Shown here in pieces: positions 23,551 to 33,300 of a stretch of DNA of 64,000 nt. Where the stretch lies: NCBI RefSeq assembly GCF_000002985.6, contig NC_003281.10:3906001-3970000 (forward strand). The letters are read 5' to 3'. Both the position numbers and the translations under genes were made by a program. A model generated the notes under the pieces. It saw only the letters and a program-made list of their open reading frames with translations. It had not been told where the DNA came from and did not search any database. Source of the stretch: Caenorhabditis elegans. Lineage: Eukaryota > Nematoda > Chromadorea > Rhabditida > Rhabditidae. Position 1 is the first letter of the stretch; each line of letters opens with the position of its first letter.

Positions 23551-25425
23551 TCATTCCAAATAAATCTTGAATCCACGAGCCACATAATCTCCGACATCAA
23601 AGATGAGAACGACACGATCATCACTGAAAATTATTTTGAGGTTGTGAAAGAAACTTCCGAGTGCCCGAACACTCATCTGATAGCGTCCGACATTAAACGG
23701 GTTCCACAACTTAGATCGTGTAACCAGGCAGATGCGGCGCCGCAGCCTTTTTTTATAAAGACAAGAGCAAGTTCCATATAAGAAACTAATAAAATTAGCT
23801 TATAAATTGGAAACTAAAACTTACAATTTTGGAATCTCCGCAACCATCAAGCTATCATAATAATTCGATTTGATACGACGCATACCAATCTTTTCATCAT
23901 CATTCACGAATCCAAAATACAGTTGTCCATTTGCCACATTGTCTCCGAGAACTTTCTTCTTCCGATGCAACATTGCCCCAAGAGCTTTGGCAAGATTCGT
24001 GTTGAGTGGGAAGCTCATTTTTACGTAGCTACTGCAAAAAGTGGGATATTAGAAAATAGTTGAAAATGATAAATATTTTAAAACTCACTGAACAATGCCG
24101 TACACCTCGACCGGCTCCACGAGCACCATCATGATTGCAACGGAATTTTCGGCGACAGGAGTCAATGAGTTCAACATTCTATGGTTGAAGGAAACTGTTC
24201 CAGAAGACAGAGAACAGTTAGTTTCAGATGAAGAATCGGATGTTCTGGAAATTCTTATTTATGTTCTCTGTCGGATGCTTCTCGCTCACTCTTTGATCGG
24301 ATTTGAGCTTGCAGAAGAAGCCGGCTTCACATCTATTCCAAGATCTTTCATACCCAGTGCCTTTGCTCTTTGCTTTCGACAAATATCCTTCTCATAGTAC
24401 TTCTTACTCTCCTGACGTGATGATCCCTTCCAGTAGCATTGCTGAGAACTGCATCCGTATGTTCCATCCGCGTTCTTCACAATGTCGAAACATGCGGTAC
24501 AGAGGTAGTGACCACATCTCGAACCACATCATTTTTATTATTACTTGGGTCATGTTTAACGGGTTACTCACCTTCCAATCGTGCTCAGCAAGTTCGATGG
24601 GAACTCCTTCTTGCAAGGCCCATCACACTTGACAACCACTGGAGATGGGGCGCCTCCTGAAATTTTTATCATGTAATCGGAAAGCGAAGCCAGGTGAAGT
24701 AAGGTGTCGGTGGCAACGTTATGAAGGGTTCTAAGCAGCTGACTTATTCCGATTTAGGCTTCCAAAAACTAACCAAATGAAGATCTTGAAGAAATGGCAG
24801 AGCTTTTCGAAACAGTTTCCATGACATTTCTATAGTGTTCCACATCATCCATCTCCACATCCCAACTAATAGAATAGGAGTAAGTGGTTCTGAAATCCCA
24901 TAAAAAGTCAATTTGAGTGCTAGAGATTCAAACGAACTGGAAAGTCGGAGCATCGTGGGCAACTCGAAGCTCTGAGGTCTTTGGAGACTCGCACAAATCA
25001 CAGATGTACGAAGGGATCAGAGGATTTGTGCTGTAGTTTCTCAGAGACTTTGCAGATTTCTCTGTTTCTGGATTTGGCTGAAAATTATGGAGATTGAATA
25101 GTCTTTCCGGAAGAGGAGCTTACTGAAAGGGGCGCCCAGTTTCGCAAGCTAAGATTGTCTTCAGAGGACGACTGGAAACTATCATCAGATGTTGGGGGTG
25201 TGCTAGCCTGAAAATATCATTTTAGTGACCCGGCAGATGCCGGGCAACGGAATTCCACTCAATAACCCAAACCGGGTCGGCTAAAAACGAGAAACCCTGG
25301 AAACGTCGGGAGGCAATATACAAACATACCTCTTCAAATGGCGATGCCCAATTCCGTAGGCTAAGATGATCGAGTGAGGCGAGCATAGTCGGTTTCTGGT
25401 TTTCAGTCGATTCGAATTCAGTCAT
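23551..25425 (-). CDS. RING-like zinc-finger protein, 394 aa
   Basis: Nine exons: 25425-25330, 25207-25124, 25077-24938, 24889-24774, 24656-24572, 24517-24290, 24244-24089, 24031-23825 and 23623-23551; 1185 nt. The first 90 residues are Ser-rich and contain a repeated phrase, LSLRNWA (exons 1 and 2). A CDLC pair lies at about 80. The finger has CDGPC, then CGHYLCTAC (Cys-x-His-x2-Cys-x2-Cys) and CSSQQC, a RING-like arrangement, so ubiquitin ligase activity is possible but unproven. The C-terminal domain includes NSVAIMMVLVEPVEVYGIV, KALGAMLHRKKKVLGDN and DDRVVLIFDVGDYVARGFK. If the 45-nt intron 24289-24245 is not removed, translation ends at a TGA (24286-24288), giving a 250-residue form. The exon 6 acceptor (TTCGAG) is weak. 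I know no named family. Confidence 0.75.
23683..23744. repeat. Short dyad repeat (CCGACAT/GGCAGATG family) in intron 8 of the RING-like gene
   Basis: AGCGTCCGACATTAAACGGGTT followed by CCAGGCAGATGCGGCGCCGC matches the paired pattern found at 25227, 33264, 45871, 51521, 57914 and 62081. Confidence 0.45.
25227..25250. repeat. Short dyad repeat in intron 1 of the RING-like gene
   Basis: GACCCGGCAGATGCCGGGC is a near-perfect palindrome of the CCGACATCT/CCGGG family found at several other places in this window. Confidence 0.5.
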
Positions 25426-26829
25426 CGTTTACCGCGCTTCCTTGTCTTTATTTTGATATCGAGAACGATGAATATTTGAAAAATGTGAAATAAATCCAAA
25501 AGTCGAGTTGTTGGCAACATCTTGTTATTTTGTTCTGATTGCAAAAAGTTCATGTGAAAATAGAATGGGTCACGCAGAACATATTGAACTATAATCAAAT
25601 TAACATTTGAACAAAAGAAAAACGAAAATGAAACATGTGAAACACGTGAAACAATTCCAATGTAAGAAGTTTTCAAGGAAGGAGACAAAGAATTCAATTG
25701 CGCAAGTCTCTGATAGTGAGGTTATATTTTCAGAGTTTTTCCTATCAGAATTGCGGGCGACAGAACATGTATGCTAGTTGCTGTGCGGCAACGGGTGCTG
25801 CCGGAGTTGCCGAACGGAAACACTTTTGGCAACCGACAACTATGTTGTCAAAACATGTTCATGTTTTAGAGTGTTTTTCAAGGAAATATGAAGCCATTTT
25901 TTCATTTACGGTTATATGGTTGCTACTTTCATATTAGCAGGTTACACACGAATTGCTAGTTGTCCACCTATGACAGACTAAACGTGAATCACGCAAATCA
26001 CTGCAACTTTTTTCGAACGAGGGCTGAGAAAAAATGCGAAAAATCGGTGTTTGCACACAATACACCGCATTTTACGACATTTTCTACTTGCTTTGTTTTC
26101 TTGTGTTTTCACCAATTTTTTCCGTGTTTTATTATTAAAACTGATAAATACATATTTTTTGTTAATGCGAAAATAATTTCCAAGTGAAAAAATTGTGAAT
26201 TCAGCCGGCAAGTAGCGGTGAAAGTGGTCAATGTAATATGATGGATTACGGGAATACAAAACCCAAACTTTTCCCCAAACATGATACATAGATGTTTAGA
26301 TGCTAAAAGTACCTGATTTTCATAACGAGACAGCTGAAAAAGTTTTGAGATTTTCAAAATTCAACTTTTTTGGTAAAAAAGTCGAGATTTTGGCACAAAA
26401 TGTTGAATTTTGAAAATCTAAAAACTTTTTTAGCTGTCTCGTTATGAAAATCAGGTACTTTCAGCATCTTAAAAGCATATATATCATGTTTCAGAAAAAG
26501 TTTGGGTTTTGTATAGCCGTAATCCATCATATTACATTGCCCACTTTCACTGCTACTTGCCGACTGAATTCACAATTTTTTCACTTGGAAATTGTTGCCT
26601 CGTCCCTTTTTGCCTCGTCCCTCGTTCGAAAAAAGTTGCAGTGCGCGCAAAGCTTGTAGGTAGGCAAGCAAGTATTTAGTCAGGTAGGCACCGGTAGGTA
26701 GGCATAAGACACGCACGCGGTTGCTTTCCCTTCGTGCGTATTAAGTTTGTCAGAAAATCCGGAGTCAGTTACGTCGATGTCACATTTTCTACCGAACAAA
26801 AATCAATCTCGAATGTGGTGAAGAGGAGG
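25426..26829. other. Upstream region of the RING-like gene with a large foldback element
   Basis: 1.4 kb without a supported exon. The right half is a large inverted repeat, listed separately, followed by a short array of GTAGGCA-type phrases at about 26660-26710 (GTAGGTAGGCAAGCAAG, CAGGTAGGCACCGGTAGG). The left part should contain the promoter of the RING-like gene. Confidence 0.5.
25999..26643. repeat. Large inverted repeat (foldback element), ~645 bp
   Basis: The outer ends CACTGCAACTTTTTTCGAACG (from 25999) and CGTTCGAAAAAAGTTGCAGTG (to 26643) are exact reverse complements. Inner arms, about 26180-26365 and 26400-26600, match over roughly 180 bp with scattered differences; for example CAAGTAGCGGTGAAAGTGG pairs with CCACTTTCACTGCTACTTG. 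The left arm carries about 150 bp (26030-26180) with no partner. The centre is near 26385. No transposase frame is present. Confidence 0.85.
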
Positions 26830-26831
26830 TA

Positions 26832-27400
26832 ATTTATAAATCATTCGCTGATCCGTTATATTGCTTGTACAATAAAATTCTCAAGCAGTTCAGAGTAACA
26901 TCTGTAAGTTGTAATACTGAAATATCGGCTATATTACAGATTTCAGGAAATTGCTTATGGCAGTAATATAGCTGCATCTCTGGCCGCAATGACAAATCAA
27001 AATGATTTATCTTGCCTGAGAAATAGAGAAACAATGGCTTGGTACAGATAAAGTGAGTATCTTGGAAAATGCAGCTTCTGAAGAATCAAACTAAATTGGC
27101 TTTGGATTGCTGGTAGACGGAGAATGGAAACTAATCAAATTGGATTCTTTTTTCCACTTGTGACTGGGACTGGAGATCCGTTGATCAATGTGAACAAGTA
27201 TGAATTGTGGCCCGCATTCTTTGAGAAAGCATTCGTGAAATTAAGAGGAAGGCTCAAAGATTTAGATGCATATGGTTTTGTTATTAGAGACCCAATGAGA
27301 ATGATCACAGGTTGGTAACTTTTATTATGATATTTGTTTGGTCAATTTTGCCTCAAATTACAGACCTGAAACGCGAATGCAGTCCGCGAAAGCCATGCCT
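26832..27400 (+). pseudogene. Calpain-like protease relic
   Basis: Three pieces resemble the calpain protease core in order. First, SFADPLY at about 26840. Second, after a possible 36-bp intron, GSNIAASLAAMTNQNDLSCL at about 26960-27020, which aligns with the family's GDCWFLAALAALTxNxxLL. Third, LLVDGEWKLIKLDSFF at about 27105-27155 followed in another frame by NKYELWPAFFEKAFVKLRG (about 27190-27250), like the family's WVDVVVDDFLP ... NELWPALLEKAYAKLHG. The catalytic Cys of GDCW is missing, an in-frame stop follows AWYR, and the frame shifts in a run of six T. I judge it broken. The His and Asn part of the active site was not found. Confidence 0.55.
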
Positions 27401-27779
27401 AGATTTCGAAGATTTTTTATACGCAGAAATATACTTTTCAGTGCCCCGGATGGTTCAACTAACAATCAATTTGTAATCAATTTCCACATCTCATCGGTAC
27501 CGAATTTGTCCACCTTGTATTGTTTGACAAATGATCCTCAAATTTTGAAATCAAAAAAAAAAAAACAATAAAAAAACATCGATCCTAACGCACTTTTTAT
27601 TGGATAAAAAATCCATTGTCATCATAAATCCCCCAATTGGAATGAGATCAGATAGATTGAGATCGATAGAGGATGTGGAAGAGAAAAGAGTAAAAGAAAC
27701 AGAGTGATCTGGTTTTAAAAAAAATGGATGGAGCAAAGAGATAATAATTGAAATTTCCCAGAAAATGCAGCACAAATCA

Positions 27780-29865
27780 TCATCGTCCGTACATACCACC
27801 AGAAAACGGCATTGCTCCTCGTTTTATTTGATTTTCGTTATTCGAATAACTTTGTGGCACCAACGAACGCTTTCCATACATTCCTGAAAAAAATAGTTTT
27901 TTGAAAGAATAAGTTTAGGTTTAGGCTTGGGCTTAAACTTAGGCTTAAGCTTTGGTTTTGGCCTAAGATTGATTTTGAAAACTTTGAAAACTTGGCACCA
28001 ATTTGAAGCGTTTCGGCGGAAAATTCAAAGTATTTTGTAACTTTCAATTTTAATGAAAAATTGTTGAAACTTTGGTGATGAGGTAGGCATAGGTAGATCA
28101 TATGCTTAAACGTTCAATGCACCATGTTTACCCGCGCAGGTTAACTTGCAAAGTGCCTACATTCATACTTACCCCCAGAAAATGGAATAGCGGCTCTTCG
28201 TTGAGCAAAAATCTGTCCGGATCTCTTTCCGTACATTCCACCTGAGAACGGCATTGTTGATCGTTTGCCGTACATACCGCCGTTGAATGGAATCGCTCGT
28301 TTTGATAATATATCTGCAAAAAATTGATTATGGAAAAACTTTTTAAAAAATTTTATTTGAAGGAAGGTTTTGAACTCAAGTTTTAATTTATAAAACCCGA
28401 GAAATACACCGGCCTCGTAGGCCCGTAGGTAGGTAAAGTTTTGCCTACAGCCTAGAATGATTTCATGCCTATTCAAAAGCTCTTAGAAATACAAAAAACC
28501 AAAGAAAAAAGTTTCATATTTGCAACCCGATCTTTGCCATAAAACGCCCACCCCGTGCGCTTCCGGATCACTATTTTTTTGTTGCAAACCGAAACCAAAC
28601 TCTAATTTCAAAACAAAATATTCCACTTTGGTCTCACCCCATTCTCTAGTTTCATTTCCTATTTCATTTCCTTAAAATAAGTCAAGTGACCTCCAAAAAA
28701 AACTAACCTCTTGGATGATAGTATGACTCGAGAAGACTTGAATCATCGTCCATTTCATCAATGGGAACTCGAACCAGGAAGACGATTGGCTCGTCGTCTG
28801 CTGTAAAATTTGATAAGGTTAATGGAATTATATCAATAATATTTATAACAACAATTTTAAGATTAAAAATTCCGAGTAAATTTTCATCGCAAAAATACCT
28901 TCTTTTTTAACTTGTGACAACTTTAAGCGTAATATCCTTCGTGTTATCAAATTTTTCACAAAAAAATGGTACTTTTCCGATTTCTGCCCCCCAAAATGTT
29001 TTCGAAAATTTCATTATTGAAACGTGAACTTCTTTGTAATTTCAGGCTTGTTAGTATTGTTGTTTTCTAATAGTAAGCCTAAAAGTTGAAATACTATTGA
29101 AATAAACATACACGTGTGAATTAAATTAAAAAATTGAAAAACATTTTGGGGGCAGAAATCGGAAAAGTACCAAAAAACCTTCAATTTCAAAACAAAACAT
29201 GAACAAAAAAAACTACAAATACTTTTTTCAATTCACAAATTTCCAAAAAATAAATTGCTATGTACAAAAATATAATTTTAGGAAGTTGAATTTACAAAGA
29301 ATGCGGAGGGGATTTAATATTTTTCAATTTGTGCCAACTTTGAAAGCTTATATCTTTCTTGCTTTTGATTTATCAAAAAGTCATTAATTAACAAAGTACT
29401 TGACAAATATTTTCCTACAATTTCACAATTAAACATTTTTTGATATGATCAAAAACAATTAAATTATGAGCAATTGAATTGGAACAGAAGAGAACGGGGG
29501 CATTCTTCCTGAAGCTACTAAAACTTACTTGTTTTATTATCAAAAAGATGTCAACTGGCAAGTTGCGTGTAGAATATTATTCTACGTTTGATATTGAACA
29601 CTTTCAAACACTTTCAAATACTTTCAAAAAAAAAAAAAATTCTGAGATATAAGTTTTCTAAGTCGAGACATGACATTTGCAAAATCAAAGAGATAAAACC
29701 TTAAAAATTTTAATTTCAGCTCAAAATCTTGAGCACGATTAATTTTATTTAATACAATTATCACTATATTAATTTCCTATTCATTCTAAAAATTTGAATT
29801 TCCAAACCTTTCTGTGCTGTGACCGAGGTGGCGATGACGGCCAACAAGAGAGCGATGTACCACAT
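27780..29865 (-). CDS. nlp-10: Neuropeptide-like precursor NLP-10
   Basis: Secreted precursor cleaved at dibasic sites and C-terminally amidated in neurons. Exons: 29865-29808, 28800-28708, 28313-28173 and 27883-27780; 396 nt, 131 residues. Signal peptide MWYIALLLAVIATSVTA, then an acidic spacer (ADDEPIVFLVRVPIDEMDDD). Four peptides follow: AIPFNGGMYG, STMPFSGGMYG, AAIPFSGGMYG (split by intron 3) and GAMPFSGGMYG. The first three are followed by KR and each has a Gly amide donor; the last ends in Gly-Arg-stop. This set is the one I associate with C. elegans nlp-10. A CATTCTGG acceptor-like site lies just before the ATG. A minus-strand AATAAA is at 27596-27601. Intron 1 (1 kb) holds a foldback element; intron 3 holds telomere-like hexamers near the last exon. 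Confidence 0.95.
27912..27968. repeat. Degenerate TTAGGC (telomere-like) hexamers in nlp-10 intron 3
   Basis: TTTAGGTTTAGGCTTGGGC followed by TTAAACTTAGGCTTAAGC is a run of diverged hexamers around TTAGGC, the nematode telomere unit. At least two exact TTAGGC units are present. Confidence 0.6.
28968..29171. repeat. ~204-bp inverted-repeat element in nlp-10 intron 1
   Basis: The left end GGTACTTTTCCGATTTCTGC (from 28968) and the right end GCAGAAATCGGAAAAGTACC (to 29171) are exact reverse complements. The arms extend to about 34 bp through CCCCCAAAATGTTTT, with one G of difference. There is no coding capacity; typical of a MITE. Confidence 0.85.
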
Positions 29866-30171
29866 TCTGGCGGAGAAGGCCACGCGCGCGCCTGCTTTTT
29901 GTTTTTACCTGCAAAAATGATGGTTAATGTTGTTATTTTGCACACGAAAACTGAATCATTTTCCAAAATCAGATGCCCATGAAATCACAATGAAAGAGCG
30001 GGGTGTCTGAGAAATTACGTAGAAGGGAACGGAATGAAATGTCATAGAACTTTGCAGCTGCTTTTTAAAATCAGTGTATAGATTGGTGATTAATTACTGG
30101 GAGTTAGAGCAAAAAAGAAAATGAATAATTTGAAAAAAAAAAAAATAAAATATAGAATAAAAAAAGCCCTA
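29866..30171. promoter_or_regulatory. nlp-10 upstream region
   Basis: Immediate upstream DNA of nlp-10 (the gene reads leftward). It includes a GC-richer patch at about 29880-29900 (CACGCGCGCCTGC), then AT-rich sequence. No specific site is claimed. Confidence 0.4.
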
Positions 30172-30318
30172 GGGTTAGGTTTAGGCTTGAACTTACGCTT
30201 AGGCTAAAACTTAGGCTTATGCTCAGGATTGGGCTTGGGCCTAGGCACAGGCACAGGCATAGGCTTAGGTTAAGGCTCAAGCTTAGGCGCAAGCTTAGGC
30301 GTAGGCTTAGACTTCAGG
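30172..30318. repeat. Interstitial telomere-like array (degenerate TTAGGC)
   Basis: About 147 bp of hexamer-like units such as TTAGGTTTAGGC, CTTACGCTTAGGC, AAACTTAGGCTTATGC, GGGCCTAGGCACAGGC and AAGCTTAGGCGTAGGC. At least five exact TTAGGC units are visible among variants (TTGGGC, TTAGGT, CTAGGC). The phase is six bases over most of the array. Confidence 0.75.
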
Positions 30319-33300
30319 TATTGGCTGAATTGCTGGCTCCTGCGTTGTCGTGGCTTTTGAAAACTTTTGTGCCAATTTCTCTTTGAAAAGTTAGAACATT
30401 CAAGTATTTACAAGTTTCAGGTAATAAGACAAATTCTGATTTTTCTTGAAAAGTATAAAAAAGTAGTTCCAGACAAAAAAGGTCAAAAAGTTGCTCTTTG
30501 TGCATTTCTTTGTTTTATTTTCATTTCTACACCAACAATTCTCTACCAACTTAATGAAAACGTTGCAAAATGGGCGGTGCCGTCGGGAACAAAAAGAGCA
30601 AACAATGACGTTATGCAAGAAGGATGAGGTAACGTTTTTGCATGGAAATAGATTTTTAAGAGTTAAATTGAAAAGTTCCTGGATTCGGGAAAAAATTTAC
30701 ATAAAAAACGAATCGAAGCTAATGCGAAAATCGTAAAACTGAACAAATTCAACGGAAATTTATGGCTTCGGATATGGGAGAGATTTTGGCAAAATAAAGA
30801 AAAAATAGTTTTTTTTCAGAAATGCAGGTGGTTTTGGAAAGGATAAGAATGGGTGGGGGAAATTGAAAAAATAAATGAAAATACAACATATTTTTAGAAA
30901 TTCTTAGAACAAAACACATAATTCTTGGCGGCCTACACATGTGCCTACTGCAAAATTTTAGAATTTTACTGAATGAATTTGAATAGAAAAATGAACAAAG
31001 TAAGAAAAAACACTGATAAAATAGTTAGAAAATTCCAAATCCAAAAAAGAAACCATTATTAGGGCGGAGCCTGTAATTGATTTTTTGGTACTTTTCCTTT
31101 TCTACCCCGTTTCCCCCTCCCCCTCTTTTTCAAACTTCAGCATCTCGATGGATTTTTCTAAATATCTAAATCACTCCGGGGTTAAAGCTAGTTTTTAAAT
31201 TACTGAAATTCCTCACATTAGGCACCGTCCATATATTCGCATTTCCTCAACATATCATTTTTAATATAACATATTAAAATATTGAACTCCTACGTTCTTT
31301 AATGATTTGAATTTTATATCATTTGTTATTGTTAATATTAAAAGTAGACTTCCTATTTTTACTACAATAATTTTGAACTTGAGTTGCCTAAATTTTGAAA
31401 AATACAATTTTAAAGTGGATAAAGTAAAGCGGGAATTAAAAAAATATAATAAGAAAAATAACCGAATACATGATAATATAAATAGCATTTTATTCAAAAT
31501 TAACTCTTCCCTGTGGAGCTACTGCCCTTCTCAGAAAAAGTGGGGGAGTTAAGGACTTGAAGTTATATTAATTGTTTTCTAGGAACGCGGAAGTTCAAAT
31601 TATACTTTATTTAATATGATATATGTACTTATTATGAAATATTTATTATTCAAAACAATTAAAGATACTTTTTCATGTGTGCGAAAAATGGGTGGCAGGC
31701 AACAAAAATTTGAACAAATTCTCAAAATTGGCTATCATTTTTCAAAACTTATTTGCAATAACTCCAATCACAAGATCACAAATTCAAACTCAAAAGTATA
31801 GAAATAACGACAGTGTTATTTGTTTTCCCAAATCAGAAAAAATGAATATTTTAAATAATAATCAGCCCAATTGAATTGTAAGCAAAGATTTCTTTATTTT
31901 TCTTGGCACTTCATTGAAACTCAGTCAGAAAATGGCGTGTCTAGATGTTATTAGAGGGCAAAAAAAGAGAATAGGCAAAAGAAATGGATACAAAAAGTAC
32001 ATAAATCCAATGTTTTAGGGAGACAATTCAAAGAAATTATTGTGAAGTTTTTTTTGGCAAAATTGTATAGACTAGGCATTAAAAATGACAGAATGTTTTT
32101 TGACGGACTTAGGTTTGAGATAAAGGCTCTTACATTTAGGCCTAGATTCATTTCTTCCCGCCATAATGGAAAAGAGGCAGTAGGCAGCTACCTAGGCAAG
32201 TAGGTATTAAAATCAAAACTAAAAGATTTTTGACTTCAAACTAGCTTTCATTATATATACGGTGGTTAAAATTTCAAGTATGACGTTTCCAAGAACCTAT
32301 ACACCCTTAAATGGTCCTTGAAGACTCCAGGCAAAGCTATGAATTGTCTCACTAGTCTCGATAGAGACAACAACGTATTTCCGGAATTCAAGATCCCAGA
32401 GTTCCGGTGAACAAGTGTGTCATTGGGAGATCACTGAAGACAGCTTTGGAAAGAAAAAAGAAAAAGGGATAATTATGTGGTTGTGCATTGAAGTATCTAT
32501 TCAGTTGCCATTCAATAAGGAACTATGGAAATTTTTTCAGTGCTCTGGCCAATGCCTACCTATAGGTATACGTTGCCTACAAGGTAGGCGTAACACGACT
32601 ACGCCTATTTAATTTACAGACCAAGGTATTTGTAAAAAAATAAAATTTATTTCAAATTTCTTAGAATACCAAAATTATTAATGTAAGTTGACAAGATCGA
32701 CAGTTTTTTGTGATTTTTTTTTCAATTTTTAATCCTTTTACAAAAATTTTCAACCTTTGAAAACTTGAAAAAGTTCAAAAATAAAAAACTGAACATCATT
32801 GCTCCCAATTTTTTTTGTCTCAACTCCGTTTTAGTGCAAACTCCTGAATATTCAATTCTTTCGAATAAAGAAATGACATTTCCGATTAGAATTCATATTC
32901 TCCGAAATAATGTTTTTTTTTGCAAAAACACACGGAAATGGAGAATTCAAAAACTATATGAATAAAAATAGCGAATCGAGAATCAGAAGAGATAGAAAAT
33001 GACATCCAAAAAGGGGGATGTAGTTTATTGAAATATGATATTTTCGAAACATTCATTGAAATTGGAGGTATACTTCAAAAACCAGGAGGGATTAGAAATC
33101 GGAAACAATAGGGAAAAATATTAAAGCTTGAAAACTTGATCGTCACTTTCAAGATTATCACGTAACTTGAATGCATTTTTACGAACTTTGGGCAGACTAC
33201 AGCATTCCTACAGTAACCGTGACAGTAATCGTGGCAAGACCCTGATATCTTAGAGACCTCCTTTGATGTCGGCTGCACACGTACCACAAGAAACCGACAA

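Noticed and set aside
24095..24397. Plus-strand open frame of 100 codons
   Set aside because: Antisense to exons 6 and 7 of the RING-like gene, whose frame and splice sites account for the sequence.
32540..32610. CAGTGCTCTGGCCAA, similar to the end of Tc1
   Set aside because: The match breaks after a few bases, there is no inverted partner and no transposase frame; the flanks are GTAGGC-type repeats.
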